Source: Trema orientale
Lineage: Eukaryota; Streptophyta; Magnoliopsida; Rosales; Cannabaceae
DNA: 64,000 bases
Assembly (NCBI GenBank): GCA_002914845.1
Contig: JXTC01000044.1
Span: forward strand, 124,001-188,000
Reading direction: 5' to 3'
Every line of letters starts with the position of its first letter. Position 1 is the stretch's first letter. The notes under the pieces were generated by a model. It made no database searches, was not told the DNA's origin, and worked only from the letters and a program-made list of their open reading frames with translations. Position numbers and translations under genes: made by a program. This document shows, piece by piece, positions 1 through 12,500 of this stretch.

Positions 1-1921
1 AGCTCAAGGCAGTTTATGAACTTCCATTCATAAACCTTACGGAATGCTTCCTGAATGAAATAACCGAGAACACAAGTGAATTACAAGAAGATACTCGGTC
101 AAAGAAGACGGGTGAAGCATCTAGCTAACTTTTACTCCTTGTCTGATAAAATAAAGGCGTAAAAACATTCTGCAGCATTGTGGGCAAAAGAGAATCTTCG
201 ACCTTTTTGATCAATAAATCAGTTTCGGAAATGAGCGCCAAAAAAAAAAAAAGAAAAAAAAAAAAAGTCCAATGAAGAATGACAGGCTCCTAATTTAAGA
301 TCAACTGCATTAGCATATATGTCACAAGAGAATTAACAAGGCAAAAGGCTGAATGTTAATCTGATGATCTGAAAACTATCAATACCTTAGTTCTTGTATT
401 CAGGGCTTCCCGCAATATCATTGCCAATTGCCGAATGAAAACAAAGGCATGTTGATATGCAGTAGAGAGATCCACCCCGAAAAGTTCAATGACACAGTTC
501 TGAAGAAATTGGATATGTTGTAATTTCGCAGCATTTATAAACTGGCAGTTCAAAACATATGCCTTGTACATCCCTTTAAAGCATTCATCCAAGCAATCAG
601 ACCCAACCCGAATGCATACATCTCTTAAGAAGAGAAAGGAGACAACAGGAAGGGCACCTCCACCTGTACCCCAAAAGTGAAGCGCAACCTGAAAAAGGAA
701 GTAGAAGAACACTTTATTCCCTTATTGACCAATTCACAAAACCAAAATGAGTATACACACATAGGTACAAACCTCTTACACCTGTTACTACCAGAAGTGT
801 GAACAATGTAACCAAATAGGTAAGCATAAACTTCAAAACACAAACTACCCAAAAGAACTCTGTCATACCTTAACGTACTTCCTTAAGAGACTTGGGAAAG
901 CAGCCAAAAATACAGAAGAATATTTGAGACGCCGTAAAGTGAATGATATCATTTCTGTGTCCGTCATTTGGTTCAAAACATGCAAGGCATTTCCCAGATA
1001 TGATTTCACAACATGGCTGTAGTTCTTCCATTGCTTTTTTCTGCTCAGTTCTAGTATGATCTCTTTTTTACCACCGGAAGAAGGAAGCTTCAACAACTTT
1101 CGAAGCACTCCATCCATTTCAAGTAGCACAAACAACATAATTTTATTGAAAACGGTGCTAGACATGACACAAAATTTAGTTGAAGTGTCATCTTTTTTGT
1201 CATCACCATAATGGCAAGCAGTGTGAAAAGCTCTCATAAGAGTACGAATACCAGCCACCTTTCCATCCTCTCGGATTGAGTTACACCAGGAATCCACCAT
1301 CTCCGTAGTTATAACACGTTTCGATGCCTTCTCTTCCTCAATTTCATGGTCACTACTTTCATCATCATCTACTTCCGCTTCTTCCTCCTCCTCCTCCACC
1401 ACGTCAGTACCAATATCTTCCTATACACAAAATGGTAACAAATTAACCATTTCTAAGAGAACCCATTAGAGGCATAAACAAGTCGAGTGCAATAAACACC
1501 CGTTTTTCGCATACTTACATCGATATCCTCGTCTCCGAACTGTAGAAGTTGTTTGTCATGCTCTTTCAAAAATTCATAGAAATCTGGGTCCTGTATAAAA
1601 ACAATTAGTAATTGAAGCTCATAAACAAGTGACCTTGATTAGGCACTCACTAGATGAACGAGAAGGAATTCCTAACCTTTTCTTGGAGTCTTTGCAGCTG
1701 GTCCTTGTGCTCTTTTGCTTGACCTCCAGACTTTGCTGATTTCCTTCTTCTGGTTCCATCTTTATCTTCAGAAATCCACAATTAAGAAATGAAACAGCCT
1801 AAGCTTAGTCTAACATGCATATTCATTAAACTACACCAACCGATGAAACTCATAACGAAAATCACAAATTTTACGATTCAAAAAAAAAAAAAAAAAAAAA
1901 ACCTGCGAACTCTGCATCCAT
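1..1921 (-). CDS. NOC2: Noc2-family nucleolar complex protein, 5' part, partial at the window edge
   Basis: Noc2 proteins work in the nucleolus and nucleoplasm with Noc1 and Noc3 in assembly and export of 60S pre-ribosomes. Exons I can join on the minus strand with GT-AG borders and consistent phase: 1921-1903, 1765-1677, 1590-1519, 1420-869, 688-386, and 50-1 (cut by the window). They give about 361 codons, roughly half the usual Noc2 length. Visible: a basic N-terminus (TRRRKSAK), the family motif [12 protein letters not shown] near residues 37-48, a strongly acidic stretch at about 61-91, then the helical Noc2 domain including [12 protein letters not shown] and [17 protein letters not shown]. 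The start at 1921 is inferred from the open frame and phase of a 19-nt first exon; many relatives carry a longer basic N-terminus, so the start is less sure than the family. REBELOTE-type paralogs belong to the same family. RAD50 lies head-to-head 1.4 kb away. Confidence 0.88.
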
Positions 1922-2386
1922 AATGAGTAGGAGTAGCGAAAGACAAGGAGTTGTTCAAGCCTCAGCTAACGATTCCCAAAAAAAAAAAAGGGACTTTCAG
2001 TTTTCAGAGTACTGGGAGAACAGGTTTTGGATGAAACACTGGGACAAACCGTGTGAGTCAGAGAGAGACCCAGCGGCTGCCACGAGTGGCCCGAGACCAA
2101 GAGAGACACGAGCAAGCTCCAATGAGCCAATGGGTGAGAGTGAGGGAGAACGGTTGATCGAAGGAGATGGGGGAGAGCAGCTTCGAGCCTTCGACAACGG
2201 TGGTCGAGAGGCGGGAGTGTGTGAGAGACGGCTGGGAACTAAAATTAGTAGCGGTATGAAACCCCCAAAATGGGTAAATGGGCTTCTGCTGAGTGTTAAG
2301 AGTAGAATGGGCTTAGAATTTTCCTCAAGAGTTTTGATAAGGCAATATTTTGCCAAAAGTCGTAAACACCCGTTTTCTTAGGAGTT

Positions 2387-2785
2387 TATGGTAAAATGAC
2401 CGAACTTTGGGCCTATTTCAAGTAAATGTCTAGTTTCTAATTTCGTAATCTAATTACTAATATATTGGTAGATATACTAAGTATAAAGTATGATGTTTTT
2501 AATATGAATAATACTATGGGACATCAATGGTGCCCAGCACTACAATGATGTGTCAGTTTGCCATTGGTTAATTATAATTATAATTTAGGTAGGACCCAGT
2601 TCATTAATTAAATCATTCAGTGATAGACAAACATGTCATTGTGGTCCTGAGTACCACTGATGCCTTATGGCATTACTCTTTTAATATATAAACTAAAATT
2701 ATGGTATATAAGTAGATACACCAACTCGGACATTTAGCTATAAAAAAGAAAAAGACAGATATTTATTAAAACTAAATTAAAAAAG
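2387..2785. mobile_element. Degenerate inverted-repeat (MITE-like) element, interrupted by a second MITE
   Basis: The left end (about 2387-2450, containing AAATGACC and CAAGTAAATGTCTA) is an imperfect inverted copy of the right end (about 2715-2785, with TTAGCTATAA and AGATATTTATTAAAAC). Similar ends occur at about 38710-38995 and 62190-62960, so this looks like one small, old DNA-transposon family. The 173-bp MITE at 2506-2678 splits it. Limits are approximate and no target duplication was found. Confidence 0.5.
2506..2678. mobile_element. 173-bp MITE with 9-bp target-site duplication
   Basis: Starts GAATAATACTATGGGACATC and ends with the inverse of GAGTAATGCCATAAGGCATC, giving imperfect terminal inverted repeats of about 45 bp. 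It is flanked by a perfect 9-bp direct repeat TTTTAATAT at 2497-2505 and 2679-2687. A 9-bp duplication points to the Mutator-like superfamily. A second copy in opposite orientation sits at 30468-30644. No coding capacity. Confidence 0.78.
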
Positions 2786-3182
2786 GACACTCACCAGAAA
2801 TTCTTGAGCACATTTTCATAAGTATTTTGCAAATATCCATATCAGGAGAATTGTATACTACAAATATTTTATACAACGCTATAGTTATATATTTCGTGGA
2901 TAAAAATCATACCTAAAAATCGATATAAATTTTAAAATGTATATCATAAGGTATAAATTTATACTGTAATTATATGTAAAATTTTATATTGTAAGTATAC
3001 ACCACATAAATTTTACAAATACAATGTACATCAAAAATGGGAATTTTGAATTAAAATAACAAAAAAAGATATTGGATAAATTTGAGGCACAAAAACGGGT
3101 ACTGAGTCGAAATTTGTCGAGTGAGTATCAGAGGCCAGCCCAGTCAAGCTTAGTGAGTAAAGGGCCCCCAAATGAGGAATGG

Positions 3183-3209
3183 AGTAGTGAGTAGTGAGTA
3201 GTGAGTAGT
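3183..3209. repeat. 7-bp tandem repeat (AGTAGTG) upstream of RAD50
   Basis: About four head-to-tail copies of AGTAGTG about 160 bp before the RAD50 start codon, immediately followed by CCCGCCC. It could fall in the promoter or 5' leader. Function is unknown. Confidence 0.6.
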
Positions 3210-3367
3210 CCCGCCCTTTCCTTTCCACTACTGACTTCTTCTTCTTCCTCTGCACGTTTGTCCAGTTGCTGCGTGGAGGTCGCCAATGGCTTCCATTGCT
3301 CCATGAAATGAATCAGAAGAACTTAGAAAAGAAGATAAGAGAATAAAAATAATACAATCGAAGGAAA

Positions 3368-3492
3368 ATGAGTACGGTGGATAAGATGCTCATCAAGGGC
3401 ATTCGGAGCTTCGACCCCGAAAACAAGCACGTCATCACCTTCTTCAAGCCCTTGACCCTCATCGTCGGCTCCAACGGTGCTGGAAAAACTGT

Positions 3493-3545
<53 letters not shown>

Positions 3546-6500
3546 CTATCCATATTTATATGTGTTGAATCTTCCATTTACAATAAAGTATTGCATTTGT
3601 ACTACTGCCCAGACCATTATCGAGTGCTTGAAGCTTTCCTGCACTGGCGAGTTGCCTCCCAATGCCAGGTCTGGCCACAGTTTCATCCATGACCCTAAGG
3701 TCTCTTTCTCTCTCTCTCGCTCTGACTTTGGGTTTTGATTTTTTTAAAAAAAATATATAAATATTCAAAAATGTGGTTGTAGGTTGCGGGAGAAACGGAG
3801 ACGAAGGGGCAAATTAAGCTTCGATTCAAGACGGCAGCGGGTAAGGATGTGGTGTGTATAAGGTCGTTCCAGCTGACCCAGAAAGCATCGAAGATGGAGT
3901 ATAAGGCAATTGAGAGTGTGCTTCAGACATTGAATCCTCATACTGGAGAGGTATACCATCTTTTTGGCTCTCTTTTTTTCATGGCCAATTTTAATTTAAT
4001 CATAACTAGTTTTTGTTCTTAAAATCTTTTTTTTAAGGTTGTATTGGTTAGAACTTGGATTTAGGTGGAGAAGTAGTTGTATCTTTGCATTTGGAGAATT
4101 CTATGGATAACCCTTTATGTGTTTTTTCGTTTTAGTGCTCTGGCATGTGGTACTCTTATTATTACAAGTATCGTTCATTGACAGACAAGCCCTTATCTGC
4201 GACTTGTGGTTGAGAAACTGAACTTAATTTTACCAATCTACTATACATGTACTTGACTGAGAAGAGGTCTTGACAATTTTCCCACCCCCCTCCCCCCTTG
4301 TAAATGGGAGGGAAATTGTTTGTTAATATATGCATGAAAAATTCCCTTTTGTTCTTGTAATTCTAACGATAATAATAAAGAGGAAGGGCATGGAATGCTA
4401 TTTTCGAGTCTGTGAGTGAGGATGTTATTTTGCTCATTACGGTGCTAAGCTAACATCTAGGGAGTTACCACTTGTAAGTCTCTTAATGATAAATATATAT
4501 ATATATATATTTGATAAGAAACAGTAATATTATTAAGAAAAAAGGAGAAGTACAGAAGGATGATGAGTTATCATCTAAAAATTACAGTCAACGGCCCCAA
4601 TCCCTAATTAACACAGAAAAGGGAATGTCCTTAAAATCTTTGGTGTCGTAAACCCACGGTGCAACCCAGTATTTCACCCTATCCCATAACCCGATCTTAA
4701 TGATATATATTTGAGATTATGGAATCTGTGCGTCCTTTTATTTGATATTGGACAATACGTTTGTGGTTAATTTAGTTTATGAATTGGATTGTTGACACAT
4801 ACTTAGCATGTAGCTTTCTTGTTGTTGAGTTGCTACCCTCGATATTTGTAGTTTTGCAGTAACATGTATGAATTTAATTTATGAGAATTTTGTTTTTTGA
4901 TCCTTGTTGCTGGGCTGCAGAAAGTTTGCCTTAGTTATAGATGTGCTGACATGGACCGGGAAATTCCTGCTCTAATGGGTGTGTCCAAGGCAATTCTGGA
5001 AAATGTTATATTTGTACACCAAGATGAAGCCAATTGGCCTTTGCAAGACCCGTCCACTTTGAAGAAAAAATTTGATGACATCTTCTCTGCTACCCGGTAC
5101 TTGTTTACTTTGTCAATTGTCCTATCATTTGTTAACATACGTAGTCTTATATTGTACTTATTTTTTCATAAGATAAGAGTAGTTATCTTTAGCAGCCTGT
5201 GAAATAGTGCCTACAGTAGATTACTGTAGAACATAAAACATATTTTTCCATGGTACTTGTTTTTCTCTTTTTTGCTATGTAGTGCTTGCCCTTTTTTTAC
5301 ATGTTGATTTGATGTTTCAGACTTTTCAAATATGTGATGTTGCATTATTTATCAGATATACAAAGGCATTGGAGGTGATAAAGAAACTTCACAAGGATCA
5401 AAATCATGAGATAAAGACTTACAAGCTGAAATTGGAGAATCTGCAAACACTGAAAGATGCTGCATTTAAGGTCTTTGTTTTTATTCCGTTCTGTTTTAAA
5501 TCTATCGATAATTTGAGATATTTCTAGCTTTAATTTTTTAGCAATCTTTCCTCTTATTCATAAGATCCTTTTGATTGAATTGCAAATGCCAAATCAAAGT
5601 GAAATTATGGCCTGTACTTTCTTTGTTAACTGGTCCTCATCACTGAGGAAACATTAAGTGTATTGAGTTAGAATAAGTGTTTTCTTTTTTATTTTTTCTG
5701 TTTCTAAAGGACTATACCTTCGTGTAGAAGCTCTTGTATTATTATTATTTCTTTTGAAAAAAAAAAAAGGAAAATTAAAGAGAAATACTTCATGTAGGAC
5801 TTGAAAGGATCTTTTTTCTGGCAAAAAGAGAGAAAAAAGAAAGGAATTTGCTAGCTCAAATTGTTTTCCACAGAACCACGTGTTCCTCCTACTATTAATG
5901 TAGGTAGATCCTTTCATTTTGTTTCTTTTAAGACATTTTGATTTCAAAATACTGCATATTCTTATTTCCTTGTTTTCTAGATGAAATAGGTTGAGGAAGA
6001 AATATAGATTCTTAATCTTCCTTTGCATTTTCAAAAGATTCTGTAATTATATAGTTGCTGCTCTAAGGTTTACCATATATCAGTGGTGTATTTCTAAATT
6101 GAAAAATTAAATAAATAGTTCTTTATTCAGGCTTCTGAAAGATTTCTAGTCTTGAATTTTTTTAATTTATTTTTTTATCTCTTCCTTTATGCCATTGTTG
6201 GAGCATCTTTATCATCTGGTAATCTTCATCTTAGCTTCACTTAACCTTGTGCCATATCATATGCGTACGATTTTCTCCTGATAAGAAAGCTGTAAATAAT
6301 CAGCAGAGATGCTTGGTTGACTATTTCGTCTTTGTATCTAAGTTTTAAATTTGACTTTTATATAGTTTCTTTGTATGACCATATTTTTGTGGTTCTTATG
6401 TGTGTCACTTGTATGATGCTGCAAAAGTTTTGCTTACTCTATGTTCTGTTGCAAGATGCAAAACGAAAAGTGCTCTATTGATTCTGTAGTTGCCTTCTCG

Positions 6501-9500
6501 CATTAGTCTGTTGTTAAAACAGTTTAACTTTTAAGGACAATTTCTGTTAGTTTAGATAACACATATAAATTTCCTGATGATTAATGTCTATATATTTATG
6601 CTTTTCATCAATTGGTTTCCGATATGAATTTGTTTTTTCTTCTGTCCCTTAGCTTCGTGAAAGCATTGCTCATGATCAAGAAAGAACCGAATCTTTAAAA
6701 AGTCAGATGCAGGAGTTGGAAAGAAGTATCCTAGATGTGGATGCTAAAATTCATCATACTGAAGTAACACTGAAAGAACTGAGGAAGTTGCAGGACCAGA
6801 TATCAACTAAGACCGCTGAAAGAAGCACTTTGTTTAAGGAACAACAGAAACAGTATGCAGCCCTTGCAGAGGAGAATGAAGGTTAGTGCTTAATGAAAGT
6901 CTAACTTTTGTGGCGAACTTTTTCATTTTATTATGTTTGGTGTAAAAATATTTTTTATTCATCTTTTGTAATTTCCTTTGCATATATTTGGTGTGAAAAT
7001 ATTCATGTTTTAATAATCTTTTCCTTTTGATTCTTTTTTATTGGACAGACACAGATGAAGAGTTAAAGGAATGGAAGACTCAGTTTGAACTAAAAATTGC
7101 AGAATTAGAATCTAAAATCAGCAAGTTGGAAAGGGAAATGAATGACACAGATACTAAGAGTTCTTTTCTAAAGCAGACAGTCAATGACTATATCTGGGAG
7201 ATCAGCAGGCTTCAAAATGACGCTGAAGTAAAAATTTTGAAATACAATTTGCATCTGCAAAACCTTTCCATTTTAGCAAAATGTGAATATTATTTAACCT
7301 TTTAACTTTATGACTTCAGGTTCACTTGTCCTTGAAGAATGAACGAGATTCTACCATTCAAAATCTTCTTACAAGGCACAATTTAGGTCCTCTTCCAAGT
7401 CCTCCCTTCAGCAATGAAGTAGCTTTGAACTTCACAGACAGAATAAAATCAAGAGTAATGGATCTTGAAAAGGATATGCAAGATAAGAAGGTGAAATATT
7501 TTTCTTCTTTTTTTGCCACCCAAAAAAGGATATGTAGTTTTCTTATTAAAAAAAAAAAGAAGAAAAAAAAAAAAAAAAAACCAAAAGAGAAAAGGATATG
7601 AAGTGTTAAATATTTGTTTGAACTTTCATATGCACGTATATAAGCTTGCTTTTCTTTGTTTATGTGCATTCAAATTGAAATCTTCTGTTTTAAATAAATT
7701 TTGAAACTCACCTCAAAGTAATTTTATTGTCTACAAGTTCTAAGTTGAGCCATCTTTATGTCAATGAGAACCGTTGACTGAGAATAATTTATATTTCAGA
7801 AATCAAATGAAATTGAACTTAAGACAGCCTGGGATTGCTACATGGATGCAAATGATCGCTGGAAAAACATTGAAGCTCAAAAGCAGGCTAAAGTAGAAAT
7901 AAAGGTTTGTGTACTATAGGTATGTGTTAGATCACTTTCAAATGCCTATTCTTTCTTGTTCTTAGGGCTTTCATATTTGTGATTTATGCAGAGTGGCCTT
8001 CTGAAACGTATTGAAGAGAAGGAAAATGAGCGCGATTCATTTGAACTTCAAATCTCAAATGTTAATCTTTCTCACATTGATGAGAGAGAAAAAAATATGG
8101 TGAGAATGGCCATTCTTAATGATTATCAGCAGGATTCACCATCTTCTTTTAACCAACAATATCAATATACATTAGGTAATTATTTTGTTTGTTTTTTCTT
8201 TCTTTTGCACCATTAGCGAATTGAGGTCGAAAGGAAAACGAATCAGCTTGCCGAACGAGAATTTGAATCAAATATACGTCAAAAGCAGAGTGAGTTGTAT
8301 ACCATAGAGCAGAAGATTAAGGCTCTTAATCGAGAGAAAGATATCATGGCTGGCGATTCTGAGGACAGAGTAAAATTGTCTCTAAAGAAGTCAGAATTGG
8401 AGAATCACAAAAAGAAGCATAGAAAGATGTCAGTCAATTCTCTTGTGCCCTCTGTGATAGTTCAGGACTTTTTTTTTTTTTTTCCTTCCTCGGTCCTTCT
8501 ATATTGCTACTGATAGTGTTTGTTCTGATTCTTCATCTTCTGAATTTTTTTTTTTTTTGTGTCAGAATTGATGATTACAGGGAAAAGATAAGAGGAGTAC
8601 TAAAGGGAAGGCTTCCTCCGGATAAGGACTTGAAAAGGGAAATAACTCAAGCTATGAGGTTGTTCAAATCTCTTTGTATGTTTTTACTCACTGATTTATT
8701 TTAGTCTGTGTGTTCATTAGGAAAAGTTACACTGCATTGCTGGATATGCATCTCCACTGCTTATATAATATTTATGTCTTTTGGTTACTGCGATATGCCT
8801 AATCAGGATTAGCAATCAATGATGTACCTTTATGTTGCTACTCTCTTGGCTTTTCTAGTAGTTCCTTCCGAAGGTCATTATACTATTGTCTCCTTATAGA
8901 GCGTACGACCAAAGTCTGTTTGGTTGGTAACTTTCCACCGATATGCTCTAACACGGGTATGGTAACATCATCTGTGCAAAGCATTTTAGTGTGCTGGTAC
9001 AGGAACCATTTGAAATGTTGATACATCTCTGTAATATTAGTACCATCGTATATCAATAAATTTTTGTTCGTGATATGGCTAGATGCTGCTTTGTTCTCGT
9101 TATTAGGAATTTGTAACCGGATTGATTGCAGATTCTACTGTTTTCTTTTAAATGTTCCAAGAGCATGTGATTCTATTGGCTGCAAGATTAACCCTGCCTT
9201 TGTCTTTGGGCTTGGAATAATTAGGGGTTTAAGCTTCTTTTTTGAAGTTCTCATTCTTTGGAATTCTTTTCATTTGTCACTTCGAGGGGAGTTCTCTTAA
9301 CTGGTTATGATTCTTTATTAGTTACTTTCACTCCTTTCGTAATAAATCAAGCTAAAAAGCCGAGGCAGTCTGCTGATTTTGTTAAAACTTCCATCAAATT
9401 GTTTGGTGTTTTGTTGGTAATGCTTTAGTTTTATTCCACTTTTGACAAACCCTTCTGGGGTTGGCTATCCTCGCTGCAGGGCTGTTACTATGGAGTTCGA

Positions 9501-12500
9501 TGACTTGAATAATAAATCTCGTGAGGCAGAAAAGGAGGTAAATATGTTGCAGATGAAAATACAAGAAGTCAATAATAACGTCTCCAAACTTCGTAAGGAT
9601 ATGGAATGTAAGTCTATTTTGGATCATAAAGTGTCATAATATGAAGCAGTAATGACTGCAAAAACATTGTCCTCTCTGATTCTTGTCTGCTGCAACAGAA
9701 AATCTAATAGCATGAACTACATATATGGGAACAGAAATGTTTGTCCACCTACATTTGTGATAATATGGTTGAGTAAGATTTTATTTTCCACTCAATATAA
9801 ACTTGGGAGAAAGGATCATCTTACAATTTTTTGGACTTTCGGAGCATTTACTCATTTATAAAAGCAGTGATGGTTTTTCACGTTGGTTCTGCTCCAGGTT
9901 TTGTAGGAATCTCATACTGATTTATTTCAATTATAATCATATGTATGTGTTTGGACTAGGGAGAATTAGTGCCCTACTAATGTACAAAATTTTCACCATT
10001 GATTAATCATAGAAAATGTTAATCTATATTTTCTGGGGATTGATTGCTAGAGGAATTGAACAAATATGGATGATGTAGATCGTCTTAGGGACTTTAGTAT
10101 GTTAGCAAGTAGTACTGTTATATGTTTTGATATCAAAAATTCTCTCTTTCTTCCATCATTGTGCTGCTAACTGGCATTGAGTCAGAATAATATATTTATG
10201 GTGCTTCATAATATGATTTTAATGCAGCAAGGAAGAGATATATTGAATCCAAAATCGAGACTTTGGATCAGCAGTCTTTTTCCATTGAATCCTATCTCAG
10301 AGTCTTGGAATCAGCTAAGGAGAAAAGGGATGTCCAGAAAAGGTTCTATTTAATTTTAGGCTGTTAACTAGTGAGAATCTTTATAAAGATGTATATGTGT
10401 CCGTATTTCTAATGTGAAGGTGTTAACACTCTATCTGCCCTTCATTGTAGCAAATACAACATTGCAGATGGCATGCGACAAATGTTTGATCCTTTTGAGA
10501 GAGTTGCCCGTGCTCATCATGTTTGCCCCTGCTGTGAGCGTCCTTTCTCTGCAGAAGAAGAAGACGAGTTTGTTAAAAAGGTTGGTAATTTTTAGTTCAA
10601 AATTTTTCTGGCCTCCTAAACTTGCAATAGTTCTTCTTCTTCTTCTTATTATTATTATTATTATTATTATTTATTTTTTAGGCGTTGCAGTCAAACCTGA
10701 TTAACTTATGTGGAAATGGCATTAACCATTATACTCCCTAAGCTTATTTATTTTTTAATTATTTCCTTTTATTTTTATTTTTTGTATTTGTTTCTGAACT
10801 GGCTTATATTCTCTTCTGAATTGCAGCAAAGAGTGAAGTCTGCAAGTTCAGCTGAGCATATGAAAGTGCTGGCAGTGGAGTCATCAAATGCTGACTCCTA
10901 TTTTCAGCAGTTGGATAAACTTCGTATGGTTTATGAAGAATATATCAAAATGGGTAAGGAGACAATCCCAAACGCAGAGAAAGAAGTACACGAGCTTAAC
11001 GAAGAGCTGGATCAGAAGTCTCAGGCCCTTGATGATGTAATTATCAACTCTGGTACACGTTGTTTTTGGATATCGCAAGCCGATCTTATTGCTGAATTAT
11101 GCAGAATTCATTTGAACTCTATTTTTTCCTATAATCTGCATAAGAGAAATTACAAAATTTGATTGGCATCAGCAATAGCTTCCTTTTATTGTTTTGGTGT
11201 TCTGGTTTAAGCAGAATTATGTAAAGCTTTTTTTAGGGGTAGACCATTTTTCAGTGGTGCCAAAAGCTAAGAAATAGAACTTCATAAGTTTTCTTTTTGT
11301 TGTTAGTTTTTATTTGTTTTGAGGAAAGCCACTCCTTAGAACTGGGGCAAGAAAATTGTTCTCTTTGTCCAAGAATCTCAGATGAAAATTTTTTCTTTCT
11401 AGATCTCCTTTCTATTTATATTGTTCTATAAATTTTGTGAGGTCAGGTAATTTGTCAATGGTAAAGGGACCTGAGCAATTCTTCACTTACCATCTAATAA
11501 TAATTTCTTTGTGCGATTTTAGTTGCAACTTTAGTGGTGCATGATGTTTTTTTATTATCACTTACTGAGAGGAGCTATTATGCCCTTGTTGAAAACTGTG
11601 AGTTTCTTTTATAGGTATTAGCTGTTTTAGCTCAAGTAAAGGCTGATAAGGATTTAATTGAGGCCTTGGTTCAACCCATTGAAACTGCTGATCGGCTTTT
11701 CCAAGAAATTCAAACTTGGCAGCAACAAGTTGATGACTTGGAGTATAAGCTTGATTTTCGAGGGCAAGGAGTAAGATCCATGGAAGATATTCAGTCTGAG
11801 CTAAATACCTTGCAGAATACAAAGTATGAAATTCAGTTTTTCCACCTATTGTTGGTAATTTTGTTTTGTCATCTATATATTTGATCACTTAGTAAAAGTA
11901 AGCATTTACACAGAAATTGATTGTGAGTGTAGCAGGTATACATATTGTCTATATTTCCTGTATCGATGTGTAGCTTCTCAGCTGTTTTTATATCTTCTTC
12001 AGATGTTTGTTTCTTTCATTTATATGGTTTTATTTCCTGTGGCAATAGAGATAGTTTGCATAGTGAACTGGAGAAGCTAAGGGATGAACAAAGGTACATG
12101 GAAAATGATTTATCAAACATTCAAATACGGTGGCACACACTAAGAGAGGAGAAAGTCAAAGCAGCTAATGTATTACGAGATGTGAAAAAAGCAGAAGAAG
12201 AGTTGGAACGTTTGGCTGAGGAGAAAAGTCAAGTTGATCTTGATGAAAAGGTATCTCTTTAGCTGACCCTCTTTTCTATTCTCAGGGAATGAACCCTGGA
12301 CCTTTAATTTAGAGCGAAGTAGATTTACCACTGGGGTGTATCTGGGTGACTATTTAGCTGTGACGTTATCATCTTGCTTATCTCGCTTTGAAATGCCCGG
12401 GGTGCTCAGCCCATTCTTGGTATACTCTTTGAAGAATTTATTGTTGTGTGGACAGTTATTTAGAAAACAAAATTGTTGATGTGCAGCATTGCTTTCTCTA

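Larger units (their letters stand above)
1922..3367. other. Intergenic region between divergent NOC2 and RAD50
   Basis: About 1.4 kb shared upstream sequence of two divergently oriented genes. The NOC2-proximal part (to about 2290) is relatively GC-rich and rich in GAGA-type purine runs, as expected for a promoter and 5' leader. The middle holds a nested pair of inverted-repeat elements (about 2387-2785). From about 2790 to 3020 the DNA is AT-rich with nothing recognisable. The RAD50-proximal part contains a short tandem repeat and a CCCGCCC stretch at about 3211. I see no convincing TATA box for either gene. Confidence 0.6.

Noticed and set aside
1923..2381. 152-codon plus-strand frame beginning next to the NOC2 start codon
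   Set aside because: Lies in the presumed NOC2 promoter and leader, purine-rich, with no recognisable domain and no splice or context support.
8428..8566. Apparent non-GT donor at the end of RAD50 exon 11
   Set aside because: Shifting the border by two to four bases gives a normal GT donor at 8429 and keeps the KII/D family sequence in frame.
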